A DNA stretch of 64,000 nt from JAGVSZ01 sp019137045 (GTDB lineage Bacteria > Pseudomonadota > Gammaproteobacteria > Burkholderiales > SG8-39). Location: positions 186,001 to 250,000 of the forward strand of contig JAXMFT010000004.1 in NCBI GenBank assembly GCA_046347635.1, in the 5' to 3' direction. The position numbers and the translations under genes were made by a program. Positions 16,405-24,747 of this stretch are shown piece by piece. The notes below the pieces were generated by a model. It was given only the letters and a program-made list of their open reading frames with translations. It searched no databases and was not told the origin of the DNA. How positions within the stretch are numbered: the stretch's first letter is position 1; every line of letters begins with the position of its first letter.

Positions 16405-17484
16405 ATGCGTCACGCAGCCGCGCGGTCCGTGCGCAACGTGGTGGGCCTCGTCGGGTTCGTCCTCGCCGGCGCGCTGCAGGCCGCGCCGATCACGAACCTC
16501 TTCTTCTTCGGCGACAGCCTGACCGACATGGGCAACGCGGCCCTCGTCAACTCGCCGCCGGGCGCGAACTCGTCGTCCTCGCCGCCGGCGCGGTCGCCCG
16601 TGCCGTATCCGGCGGTCGGCGCAGACGGGTACGTCTACACGCCCGTCTACGTGCCGCCCTGGACGCGGCCGTACGAGACCACGGGACGCTTCACCGACGG
16701 GTTCACCTGGGCGGCAGCCTTTGCGAGCGCGCTCGGGTTCCCCGGGGCCGCGGCGCCGTCGCTTGCCGGCGGGAACAACTACGCGATCGGCGGGGCGACC
16801 GTGGTGCCGCGCGCGAGCCCGCCCGTGCCGCCGCCGAGTGCAGCCGAGCAGCTGGCGGCCTTCCGCGCGAGCCACGGGGGCGTCACCGGCACCTTCGACC
16901 CGACGGCGCTGTATTTCATCGGTGCGGGCGGCAACGACCTGCGCGGCATCCTGACCGGCGCGTTCACGCCGGCCGCAGGCGCCGCGGGCATCGTGGGCGG
17001 GTATGCCGCGATGGTCACGGACCTCCTGTCGTGGGGCGCGCAGCGGGTCGTGCTCTGGAACGCCCCGGACATCACGCTGAGTCCGCAGTTCCGGGCGGCG
17101 GTCCAGGCGGGGCTGATCTCACCGGCGGAGGCCGCCGCGTTCGTCGGCCTGGTCGACCAGATCAACGCCGGCCTCGGCCAGCTCGACGCGCTGCCCGGGG
17201 TCGACGTGTTCGACCTCACCGGCCTCCTGCGGAGCATCGTCGCCGACCCGGGCGCCTACGGCCTGCTGAACGCCGAGCTTCCGTGCGGATTCGCCGGCGT
17301 CTACGCCGCGACCGCCGGGGCCTGCGCGCAAGGCTTTCTCTTCTGGGACGGCGTGCACCCCACGTCGGCCGGTCACGCGCTGCTGGCGCGGTCGATGATC
17401 GCGTTCGTGCCGGAGCCGGGGACGCTGGGGCTCGTCGTCCTCGTCCTGTTCGGGTTGGCGCGCGTCAGGCGGCGCTTCGCGTAG
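16405..17484 (+). CDS. SGNH/GDSL esterase with PEP-CTERM sorting tail
   Basis: Exported hydrolase of 359 residues. A signal peptide ends near QAAPI. GDSL block I is FFGDSLTDMGN with the catalytic Ser, block III is GAGGNDL with Gly and Asn, and block V is WDGVHPTSAGHALL with the Asp-His pair. The last 27 residues are a textbook PEP-CTERM signal: VPEPGTLG, a hydrophobic helix, then RVRRRF. Such proteins are processed by an exosortase and placed at the cell surface or in exopolysaccharide. No exosortase lies in this window. AAGGAG at 16393-16398 supports ATG 16405. The substrate is unknown; lipase, esterase or polysaccharide deacylase are all possible. Confidence 0.9.
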   Translation: MRHAAARSVRNVVGLVGFVLAGALQAAPITNLFFFGDSLTDMGNAALVNSPPGANSSSSPPARSPVPYPAVGADGYVYTPVYVPPWTRPYETTGRFTDGFTWAAAFASALGFPGAAAPSLAGGNNYAIGGATVVPRASPPVPPPSAAEQLAAFRASHGGVTGTFDPTALYFIGAGGNDLRGILTGAFTPAAGAAGIVGGYAAMVTDLLSWGAQRVVLWNAPDITLSPQFRAAVQAGLISPAEAAAFVGLVDQINAGLGQLDALPGVDVFDLTGLLRSIVADPGAYGLLNAELPCGFAGVYAATAGACAQGFLFWDGVHPTSAGHALLARSMIAFVPEPGTLGLVVLVLFGLARVRRRFA

Positions 17485-17511
17485 GAACGGCGCGGCGCGC
17501 GGCGCGGGGAC

Positions 17512-17533
17512 CCGCGGGCGAGCGCGCCCGCGG
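17512..17533. terminator. GC-rich hairpin after the esterase gene
   Basis: A perfect 9-bp stem CCGCGGGCG / CGCCCGCGG with loop AGCG lies 28 bases after the esterase stop. There is no U-tract, so it may be a stability element or a weak terminator. Confidence 0.35.
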
Positions 17534-17580
17534 CGCACCGCCGGGCCCTGCGGCCGGGCGAGGCCGGACGGCGGCGCTGC

Positions 17581-17586
17581 TAGAAT
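17581..17586 (+). promoter_or_regulatory. -10 hexamer of the tRNA gene
   Basis: TAGAAT ends 11 bases before the tRNA 5' end, the spacing expected for a tRNA promoter. No convincing -35. Confidence 0.5.
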
Positions 17587-17597
17587 TGCGCCCGGCC

Positions 17598-17674
17598 GCG
17601 GGTGTCGTCTAATGGCAAGACAACAGCTTCCCAAGCTGTGAACGTCGGTTCGATTCCGTTCGGACGTCCCGCCA
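17598..17674 (+). tRNA. tRNA-Gly (anticodon CCC), atypical 3' half
   Basis: The D stem GTCT/AGAC, anticodon stem ACAGC/GCTGT and loop TTCCCAA (anticodon CCC, glycine) are perfect. The T-loop TTCGATT is present. The 5' acceptor strand GCGGGTG should meet CACCCGC, but the 3' end reads through CGGACGTCCCG before CCA: only five pairs (GCGGG/CCCGC) can form, the T stem has a mismatch, and the 3' part is about 3 bases too long. Either a degenerate tRNA or a sequence error. No other RNA gene was recognised in the window. Confidence 0.6.
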
Positions 17675-17729
17675 CGACGAGGTCGGTTGGACGGTCCCCG
17701 GCGTCGTGCTGATGATCGCGACGGCAAGG

Positions 17730-18713
17730 TCAGTCGATCCGCGCCCCCGACGCCTTCACCGCCTGTGCGTACTTCTCCGACGCCGCGCGGATGCCCGCGG
17801 CGTACGCCTCCGGCGTGTTTCCGATCGGCACGATGTCGAGCTGGGCGAAGCGCCGCGCGACCTCCGGGCTCTTCAGCGCCTTCGCGACCTCCTGCGACAG
17901 GCGCGACACGATCGCCGCGGGGGTGCCGGCCGGCGCGAGCAGCCCGATGTTCGGGGCGAAGTCGTACCCGGGCACTCCGAGCTCGGCCACGGTCGGGACG
18001 TCGGGCGCGGTCGGCGAGCGCTGCGCGGTGCTCACCGCCAGGACCTTGACCCGGCCCGCCTTCACGTGCGCGGCGATCGACGGCATCGCCGAGTAGGCGA
18101 TGTTGACGTCGCCGGCCACCAAGGCGGGGACCGACTGCCCGGTGCCCTTGTACGGGATGTGCACGATGGTCAGGCCGAGCGCGTTCTTGAGCGACTCCAT
18201 CGCGAGGTGGTGAATGCTGCCCACTCCCGACGAGCCGTAATTGAGCTGGCCGGGCTTGGCCTTGGCGAGCGCGACGAGCTCGCCGAAGTCCTTGACCGGC
18301 ACGCCCGCGTTCGCGACCAGGAACAGGTTCGCCGTCGCGATGAGGCCCACCGGCGTCAGGTCCTTCGCCGGGTCGTACGGCAGCTTCGCGTACAGGTGCG
18401 GGTTGATCGCGACCTGCCCCACGTCGGCGACGAGGAACGTGTACCCGTCCGGCGCCGCGTGCGCCACCGCTTCGCTCCCCGGGATGCCGCCCGCCCCGCC
18501 GCGGTTCTCGACGATCACCGGATGGCCGAGGCTCTCCGAGACTTTCTGGGCCACGACGCGGGCGATCGTGTCCGGAAGCCCGCCCGCGGCGTACGGCACG
18601 ATCCAACGCACCGGCTTGCCGGGCCACGCCTCCTGCGCCGCCGCCGGTCCGGCGGCGAGCGCGAATCCGAGTCCCGCGACGACGGCGACCACCCGCCTGA
18701 TCGAATCTCTCAC
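17730..18713 (-). CDS. Bug/TctC-family periplasmic solute-binding protein
   Basis: Tripartite tricarboxylate transporter receptor family protein of 327 residues with a signal peptide (VVAVVAGLGFALAAGPAAAQ). Family blocks are PVRWIVPYAAGGLPDTIARV, VENRGGAGGIPGSEAVA, DGYTFL, NYGSSGVGSIHHLA and VHIPYKGTGQSVPALVAGDV. It binds a carboxylated compound, identity unknown. The GTG start at 18713 has a strong GGGAGGAAG just upstream. No TctA or TctB membrane genes are adjacent, as is usual for orphan Bug proteins in betaproteobacteria. It diverges across 54 bases from a decarboxylase-like gene, which hints at an aromatic carboxylate ligand. Confidence 0.9.
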   Translation of the reverse strand: MRDSIRRVVAVVAGLGFALAAGPAAAQEAWPGKPVRWIVPYAAGGLPDTIARVVAQKVSESLGHPVIVENRGGAGGIPGSEAVAHAAPDGYTFLVADVGQVAINPHLYAKLPYDPAKDLTPVGLIATANLFLVANAGVPVKDFGELVALAKAKPGQLNYGSSGVGSIHHLAMESLKNALGLTIVHIPYKGTGQSVPALVAGDVNIAYSAMPSIAAHVKAGRVKVLAVSTAQRSPTAPDVPTVAELGVPGYDFAPNIGLLAPAGTPAAIVSRLSQEVAKALKSPEVARRFAQLDIVPIGNTPEAYAAGIRAASEKYAQAVKASGARID

Positions 18714-18767
18714 GACGCTTCCTCCCGCTGGAGGCCCGTAATATACGCGTCGAGGAGCGACCGAGCG

Positions 18768-19760
18768 ATGGCCAAGCTGACCCTGACCCTGGCGTGCTGG
18801 GACTACGACCGCACGCGCGCGCTCGCCGACGGGACGGTCCGGCCCGACGGGATCGACCTCGTCTACCTGGCGCAGCCGGTGGAGGAGACGTTCTTCCGCA
18901 TGCTGCGCCACCACGAGTTCGACGTCGCGGAGATGTCGCTCTCGTCCTATGTGCTGTCGCTCGGGCGGGAGAACCCGCCGTTCGTCGCGCTGCCGGCGTT
19001 CCCGTCGCGCTTCTTCCGGCACTCGTGCATCTTCGTGTCGGCGCGCAGCGGGATCGCGCAGCCGGGCGCGCTCGCCGGCCGGCGCATCGGCACGCCCGAG
19101 TACCAGATGACCGCGGCGGTGTGGATTCGCGGCATCCTTGCCGACGAGCACGGGGTGGCGGTGAGCGACGCCGACTACTTCACCGGCGGCGAGGAGGAGC
19201 CCGGCCGCACCGAGAAGCTCGCGCTCGACCTGCCGCCGGCGATCCGCGTCGCGCGCATCGGGCCGGACCGGACCCTCGCGCGCATGCTCGCCGACGGCGA
19301 GCTCGACGCGCTCTACACCGCGCGCGCGCCCTCGACGTTCCACACGCGTCCGCACGACGTGCGGCGGCTCTTTCCCGACTACGTCGCGGTGGAGCGCGAG
19401 TACTTCGCGCGCACCCGCATCTTTCCGATCATGCACACCGTGGTCGTCCGGCGCGACGTCTACGAGCGCCACCGCTGGTGCGCGCGCGAGCTGTACGAGG
19501 CCTTCGTGCGCGCCCAGGCCGTGACCTACCGCGACCTCGCGGAGACCGCGGCCCACAAGGCGATGCTGCCCTGGCTCACCGCCCACGTCGAGGACGCGCG
19601 GCGCACGCTCGGCGCCGACTGGTGGGCGTACGGGCTCGAGCCCAACCGGCACGTGCTCGAGACGTTCCTGCGCTACCACCACGAGCAGGGCCTCTCGCCG
19701 CGCCGGTTCGCGCCCGAGGAACTGTTCGCTCCCGAGACGCTCGAATCGTTCAAGGTGTGA
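18768..19760 (+). CDS. 4,5-dihydroxyphthalate decarboxylase-like protein
   Basis: Protein of 330 residues with no signal peptide, matching the family annotated after Pht5: LTLACWDYDRTRALADG near the start, LRHHEFDVAEMSLSSYV, FRHSCIFV and the C-terminal WWAYGLEPNRHVLETFLRYHHEQGL. The fold resembles type 2 periplasmic-binding proteins. The characterised member removes CO2 from 4,5-dihydroxyphthalate, but many homologues have other or unknown substrates. It is divergent from a Bug binding protein, suggesting a small aromatic-acid uptake and breakdown unit. ATG 18768 is preceded by GAGGAG. Confidence 0.78.
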   Translation: MAKLTLTLACWDYDRTRALADGTVRPDGIDLVYLAQPVEETFFRMLRHHEFDVAEMSLSSYVLSLGRENPPFVALPAFPSRFFRHSCIFVSARSGIAQPGALAGRRIGTPEYQMTAAVWIRGILADEHGVAVSDADYFTGGEEEPGRTEKLALDLPPAIRVARIGPDRTLARMLADGELDALYTARAPSTFHTRPHDVRRLFPDYVAVEREYFARTRIFPIMHTVVVRRDVYERHRWCARELYEAFVRAQAVTYRDLAETAAHKAMLPWLTAHVEDARRTLGADWWAYGLEPNRHVLETFLRYHHEQGLSPRRFAPEELFAPETLESFKV

Positions 19761-19798
19761 GCGGCGCTAGAATCGGCAGCCGCCCGCCGCCGACCGCA

Positions 19799-20722
19799 AT
19801 GCCCGTCAGCTTCGATGGACGCCTCGTCGTCGCCATCTCCTCCCGCGCGCTGTTCGACCTGGAGGCGTCCAACCGCGTGTTCGAGGAACAGGGCGTCGAC
19901 GCCTACTGGAAGTACCAGCGCGAGCGGGAGGACGAGGTCCTCGCCCCCGGGGTGGCCTTCCCGCTCGTGCGCAAGCTGCTCGCGCTGAACGGCCTGGCGC
20001 CGGCGCGGGCGCGCGTCGAGGTGATTCTCCTCTCGCGCAACACCGCCGACACCGGGCTGCGCATCATGCACTCGATCGCGCACCACGCGCTCGACATCAC
20101 GCGCGCCGCCTTCACCGGCGGCGAGAGCACCTACCCGTACGTGCCGGCCTTCGACGCGCATCTGTTCCTGTCAGCCAACGGCGAGGACGTGCGCCGCGCG
20201 CTCGACGCGGGCAACGCCGCCGCGCAGATCCTGCCGGCGAACGTCGGCCAGAACGTCGCGCGCGCGGAGGAGCTGCGCATCGCCTTCGACGGCGACGCGG
20301 TGCTCTTCTCCGACGAGGCCGAGCGCGTCTACAAGCGCGACGGTCTGGGGGCGTTCACCGCCGCGGAGGCAGGCGCGGCGCGCGCGCCGCTGACGGGCGG
20401 CCCGTTCCGCAGCTTCCTCGCGGCGCTGCACCGCATCCAGGCGGAGTTCCCGCCCGAACGCGCACCGATCCGCACCGCGCTCGTGACGGCGCGCAGCGCG
20501 CCGGCGCACGAGCGCGTCGTGCGCACGCTGCGCGCCTGGGACATCCGCATCGACGAGGCGCTGTTCCTCGGCGGGCTGGAGAAGGGGCCGTTCCTCAGGA
20601 CGTTCGGCGCCGACATCTTCTTCGACGACCAGCGCGCGCACGTCGACTCGGCGCAGCGGCACGCGGTCGCGGCCGGCCACGTGCCGTTCGGGGTCGCCAA
20701 CGAAAGGGAGCAGCAGCGATGA
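19799..20722 (+). CDS. Cytosolic-type 5'-nucleotidase
   Basis: Protein of 307 residues of the 5-nucleotidase family related to animal NT5C1. Markers are VVAISSRALFDLEASNRVFEEQG, ALNGLAPARARVEVILLSRN, ITRAAFTGGESTYPYV and DAHLFLSANGEDVRRAL near the middle, and KGPFLRTFGADIFFDDQ toward the end. It is predicted to dephosphorylate nucleoside monophosphates. TAGAAT at 19768-19773 lies 25 bases before the ATG. The stop overlaps the AsmA start (ATGA at 20719-20722). Confidence 0.88.
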   Translation: MPVSFDGRLVVAISSRALFDLEASNRVFEEQGVDAYWKYQREREDEVLAPGVAFPLVRKLLALNGLAPARARVEVILLSRNTADTGLRIMHSIAHHALDITRAAFTGGESTYPYVPAFDAHLFLSANGEDVRRALDAGNAAAQILPANVGQNVARAEELRIAFDGDAVLFSDEAERVYKRDGLGAFTAAEAGAARAPLTGGPFRSFLAALHRIQAEFPPERAPIRTALVTARSAPAHERVVRTLRAWDIRIDEALFLGGLEKGPFLRTFGADIFFDDQRAHVDSAQRHAVAAGHVPFGVANEREQQR

Positions 20723-23031
20723 AAGCACTCAAGTGGATCCTGGCCATCGCCGGCGGCCTGGTCGTGCTCGCTGTCGTCGCGATCGCGGTCGTGGCCGCCA
20801 GTTTCGACCCCAACCAGTACAAGCCGCAGATCGTCGACCTGGTGAAGCAGAAGACCGGCCGCACGCTGACGATGGACGGCAAGATCGCGCTCACGTTCTT
20901 TCCCCGCATCGGCGCGCACGTGGAGAAGGTCGCGTTGTCGGGCCCGAACGGGCAGGGCCGCTTCGCCCGCGTCGAGGACGCACGGGTCGCGGTGGCGCTC
21001 CTGCCGCTCCTGTCGAAGCGGGTCATCGTCGACAAGGTGGTGCTCTCCGGGCTCGCCGTCGACCTCGTCCGCTACAAGGACGGCCGCACCAACTTCGACG
21101 ACCTGGTCGGGGCCGACGCCGGGAAGGACGAGAAGCCGAAACCGACGCCGGCGCCGGGCGGGACGCCGGTCGCGATCGACGTCGGCGGGATCGCGCTCAA
21201 GAACGCGGCCATCGGCTGGCGTGACGAGCAGGCCGGCACGGATCTCCGGCTCTCCGACGTCGACCTGGAGACCGGGCGGATCGCGAGCGGCGTGCCGGGA
21301 AAGCTGAAGCTCGACGCGAAGATCGACGGCAAGCAACCGGCGGTGCGTCTGCGCGTCGAGGGGTCGACCGGGTACGTGCTCGATCTCGCGCGCGGCGCGG
21401 CGGCGCTCTCCGCGCTCGACCTCAAGGTGGCGGGCGACGTCCCCGGGGCGGCCGGCCTCGACGCCCGCGTGCAGGGCGACAAGCTCGACCTCGACCCCGA
21501 CGCGAGGCGGTTCGACCTGGCGGGGATCGAGCTCGCCGCGAAGTCGAAGGACGGGCTCGACGCGCGGTTCTCGGTTCCGAAGCTCGCGCTCGCGCCCGAC
21601 CGCGCCGAGGGCAAGGCGGCGAGCGGCACGGTCAAGCTCGCGCGGCCCGGGCAGGCGGTGGACGCGAAGCTCGCGCTCTCGGCGCTCGAGGCGAAGGGCA
21701 AGACGATCCAGTTCGCCCGCTTCGACGTGGATCTCGATGCGAAGACGGGCGAGCTGGCGGTGCAGGGCAAGCTCGGCACGCCGGTCACGCTCAACCTCGA
21801 CGCGAGCCAGGTCCTGCTGCCGGGCATCGCCGGCGACGTGACGGTGAGCGGGCCCGACCTCCCGGGGAAGTCGCTGCGGGTCGCGTTGAAGGGCGCCGCA
21901 CGGGCCGACTGGGCGAAGCACAATGCCAACGCCGAGCTCGCGGCCAAGCTCGACGAATCGAACATCCAGGCCAAGCTCGCCGTCGCGAACTGGACGAAGT
22001 CTGCGCTCAACTTCGACGTCCTCGTGGATCGGCTGAACGTCGACCGCTACCTGCCGCCGCAGCCCGCGGCGAAGCCGGCGGCCGGCGGCGCGCCCGCGCC
22101 GGCGAGCGGCGGTGGCGCCGCCGCCGAGAAGCCGATCGACCTCGCGCCCCTGAAGACGCTGAACGCGAACGGGAGCCTCAAGATCGGGGCGCTCCAGGTG
22201 CACAACCTCAAGGCCGAGAACGTGAGCGTCGGCCTCAAGGCCGCCGGGGGAAGGCTCGACCTCAGCCCGATCTCGGCGCGCCTCTATCAGGGCACGCTCG
22301 CCGGCAGCGCCGCGGTGAACGCGAACAGCAACACCTTCGCCGTGAAGCAGCAGCTGACCGGCGTCAGCGTCGGCCCGCTGCTGCGCGACGCGGCGAACAA
22401 GGACCTCCTCGAGGGGCGCGGCAACGTCGCGCTCGACGTCACCGCGACCGGACAGACGCCGGGCGCGCTGAAGAGAGCCCTGAACGGCAGCGCGAGCCTC
22501 GCGCTGAAGGACGGCGCGCTGAAGGGCGTCGACGTGGCGGGGCTCCTGCGCCAGGCGCGCGCCATCCTCGGCTCGCGCAGCGCGCTGGAGCAGCAGGCGA
22601 AGGGCGGGCAGAAGACCGATTTCACGGAGCTCAGCGCGAGCTTCGTGATCAGGAACGGCGTGGCGCACAACGAGGATCTCCAGGCGAAGTCGCCGCTCCT
22701 GCGGCTCACCGGCGCGGGCGACATCGATCTCGGCGCGAGCACGATGGACTACACCGCGAAGGCGTCCCTGGTGGCGACCTCGACCGGACAGGGCGGCAAG
22801 GACGCCGCCGACGTGCGCGGCGTCACCGCGCCGGTGAAGATCAGCGGCCCGTTCGACCAGCTGAAGTACTCGGTCGACGTCGCCGCGCTCGCGACCGACG
22901 CGGCGAAGGACGCGCTCGCGCGCGAGCTCGAGCGGCGGCTCGGCGGCGGCCAGGCGGGCCAGGCGGGCAAATCGGGCGAGAAGCCGGGCGGCAGCGCGCG
23001 CGACCTGCTGCGCGGCCTCCTCGGGCGCTGA
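20719..23031 (+). CDS. AsmA family protein
   Basis: Protein of 770 residues with one N-terminal membrane helix (ILAIAGGLVVLAVVAIAVVAASF) and a long periplasmic region. It opens with the AsmA hallmark FDPNQYKPQIVDLVKQKTGR and contains repeated beta-rich blocks; the conserved C-terminal part has LKDGALKGVDVAGLLRQAR and TDFTELSASFVIRNGVAHN. AsmA-like proteins are thought to form lipid-conducting beta grooves between the inner and outer membranes. An Ala/Pro/Gly linker lies near residue 450. Translation is coupled to the nucleotidase; mutY follows 5 bases later. Confidence 0.9.
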   Translation: MKALKWILAIAGGLVVLAVVAIAVVAASFDPNQYKPQIVDLVKQKTGRTLTMDGKIALTFFPRIGAHVEKVALSGPNGQGRFARVEDARVAVALLPLLSKRVIVDKVVLSGLAVDLVRYKDGRTNFDDLVGADAGKDEKPKPTPAPGGTPVAIDVGGIALKNAAIGWRDEQAGTDLRLSDVDLETGRIASGVPGKLKLDAKIDGKQPAVRLRVEGSTGYVLDLARGAAALSALDLKVAGDVPGAAGLDARVQGDKLDLDPDARRFDLAGIELAAKSKDGLDARFSVPKLALAPDRAEGKAASGTVKLARPGQAVDAKLALSALEAKGKTIQFARFDVDLDAKTGELAVQGKLGTPVTLNLDASQVLLPGIAGDVTVSGPDLPGKSLRVALKGAARADWAKHNANAELAAKLDESNIQAKLAVANWTKSALNFDVLVDRLNVDRYLPPQPAAKPAAGGAPAPASGGGAAAEKPIDLAPLKTLNANGSLKIGALQVHNLKAENVSVGLKAAGGRLDLSPISARLYQGTLAGSAAVNANSNTFAVKQQLTGVSVGPLLRDAANKDLLEGRGNVALDVTATGQTPGALKRALNGSASLALKDGALKGVDVAGLLRQARAILGSRSALEQQAKGGQKTDFTELSASFVIRNGVAHNEDLQAKSPLLRLTGAGDIDLGASTMDYTAKASLVATSTGQGGKDAADVRGVTAPVKISGPFDQLKYSVDVAALATDAAKDALARELERRLGGGQAGQAGKSGEKPGGSARDLLRGLLGR

Positions 23032-23036
23032 GCGCG

Positions 23037-24137
23037 GTGTCCGATTTCGCGCGCCGCGTCGTCGACTGGCAGCGGGCGCACGGCCGCAACGACCTGCCGT
23101 GGCAGGGGACGCGCGATCCCTACGCGGTCTGGCTGTCCGAGGTGATGCTGCAGCAGACGCAGGTCGCGACGGTCGTGCCGTACTACCGGCGCTTCCGCGC
23201 GCGCTTTCCCGACCTCGCGAGCCTCGCGGCCGCCGACGAGGACGACGTGCTGCGGCTCTGGAGCGGGCTCGGGTATTACGCGCGCGCGCGCAACCTCCAT
23301 CGCGCCGCGCAGGCAATCGTCGCGGAGCACGGCGGCGCCTTTCCGCGCGACCTCGCGCAGATCGCGGCGCTGCCGGGGATCGGCCGGTCGACGGCGGCGG
23401 CGATCGCGGGGTTCGCGTTCGGCGCGCGCGCGGCGATCCTCGACGGCAACGTGAAGCGGTTGCTCGCGCGCCACTTCGCGGTCGAGGGGCATCCGGGCGA
23501 GCGCGCGGTCGAGCAGCGGCTGTGGCGGCTCGCCGAGTCGCTGCTGCCGGCCGACGACATCGCACCGTACATCCAGGGCCTGATGGACCTCGGGGCGACC
23601 GTCTGCACGACGCGCGCGCCCCAGTGCGAGCGATGTCCCGTGCGGGAGACCTGCGCCGCGCTCGCGCGCAACCGCGTCGGCGAGCTGCCCGCGCCGCGGC
23701 CGCGCCGAGCGGTTCCTCACCGCCGCACGGCGATGCTGGTCCTGCGCAGCGACGGCGACGTGCTGCTGGAGAAGCGGCCCGCGGCCGGCGTGTGGCGCGG
23801 GCTGTGGTGCTTTCCGGAGCTCGGGGCGGGCGACGATCCGGCGCGCGTGGCCAGGCGGCGCTACGGCTGCGAGGTTGCGCTCGTCGAGCGGCTCGGCGTG
23901 CTGCGGCACGCGTTCACGCACTTCACGCTCGACATCGAGCCGGTCGTCGCGCGGGTGCGGCGGCGCGCGCCGCGCGCCGCCGAGCCGGGCGTGCTCTGGC
24001 TGCCGTTCGCGCAGGCGGCCGGGGCGGCGGTGCCGACGCCGGTGCGGAAGCTCGTGCGCGCGCTCGGCGGGAGGTCAGCCGCGGCCGACCAGCCCGCGCT
24101 GTTCGAGGAACTTGTAGAGGATCTCCAGGCGCGGTAG
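23037..24137 (+). CDS. mutY: Adenine DNA glycosylase MutY
   Basis: Base-excision repair enzyme that removes adenine opposite 8-oxoguanine; 366 residues. Catalytic Glu35 is in LSEVMLQQTQV and Asp136 in ILDGNVKR. The helix-hairpin-helix is LPGIGRSTAAAIAG. The [4Fe-4S] ligands are Cys190, Cys197, Cys200 and Cys206 (C-X6-C-X2-C-X5-C). The C-terminal NUDIX-like 8-oxoG domain is present. The GTG start at 23037 fits the homologous N-terminus. The 3' 63 bases overlap the convergent Lon-N gene. Confidence 0.96.
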   Translation: MSDFARRVVDWQRAHGRNDLPWQGTRDPYAVWLSEVMLQQTQVATVVPYYRRFRARFPDLASLAAADEDDVLRLWSGLGYYARARNLHRAAQAIVAEHGGAFPRDLAQIAALPGIGRSTAAAIAGFAFGARAAILDGNVKRLLARHFAVEGHPGERAVEQRLWRLAESLLPADDIAPYIQGLMDLGATVCTTRAPQCERCPVRETCAALARNRVGELPAPRPRRAVPHRRTAMLVLRSDGDVLLEKRPAAGVWRGLWCFPELGAGDDPARVARRRYGCEVALVERLGVLRHAFTHFTLDIEPVVARVRRRAPRAAEPGVLWLPFAQAAGAAVPTPVRKLVRALGGRSAAADQPALFEELVEDLQAR

Positions 24138-24677
24138 CGCGCCGTCCAGCTCGAGCAGCTTCTGCTTGGCCGCGAGCGGCACCTTCAGGATCTCGCTCAG
24201 CCGGTAGCCGACCCAGGACGCGCTGTCGAACGCGTGCGGCTCGGCGAACAGCGCCCGGTCGTTGTCGGCGACCACGGTGCGCACGAGGTCCGCGAGCGCG
24301 CCGAACTCCGCCGGCAGCGCGGCGTCCTCCTCGTCCGCGATCAGCGACACCTGCGCGCGGCGCAGCCCCTGCGCCGCCACGGCCGAGCCCTGGATGCGGA
24401 AGCGCTGCCCGCCGCGCGTGCGCAGCTGCAGCAGCCCGAGCTGCTCCATGTCCCAGCTCGTGATGGTGGCGAGGCAGCCGACCGCCTCCGGCTCGGCCGG
24501 CGCGCCGACCTCCGCGCCGCTGCGGATCAGGCACACGCCGAACGGCTGCTCGGACTTGAGGCAGTCCCGGGTCATGTCCATGTAGCGCGGCTCGAACACC
24601 CGCAGCGGCAGCACCCCGCCGGGAAAGAGCACCGCGTTGAGCGGGAAGATCGGCAGGTCCTGCAGGTCGGGCGCCAT
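24075..24677 (-). CDS. Lon substrate-binding (LonN) domain protein
   Basis: Stand-alone LON N-terminal domain of 200 residues (PF02190 type): LPIFPLNAVLFPGGVLPLRVFEPRYMDM at the start, FGVCLIRSG, and a C-terminal helical part SILYKFLEQRG-like (here LEILYKFLEQRGL). It has no ATPase or protease domain. Such proteins may bind substrates for proteases or RNA; the function is not established. Its end overlaps mutY tail-to-tail. A TAGAAT on the minus strand at 24689-24684 lies only 6 bases before the ATG, so the mRNA may be almost leaderless. Confidence 0.85.
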   Translation of the reverse strand: MAPDLQDLPIFPLNAVLFPGGVLPLRVFEPRYMDMTRDCLKSEQPFGVCLIRSGAEVGAPAEPEAVGCLATITSWDMEQLGLLQLRTRGGQRFRIQGSAVAAQGLRRAQVSLIADEEDAALPAEFGALADLVRTVVADNDRALFAEPHAFDSASWVGYRLSEILKVPLAAKQKLLELDGALPRLEILYKFLEQRGLVGRG

Positions 24678-24747
24678 CCCGGCATTCTATTCGCGGCCAC
24701 CCGGCGCGCCGCGTGGAGAACTGCCGTTTCGCGGCCCGCGCCGCGCC

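Noticed and set aside
20329..23565. 1078-residue minus-strand open frame opposite the AsmA gene
   Set aside because: Low-complexity Arg/Glu/Ala translation antisense to a well-supported gene; no domain visible.
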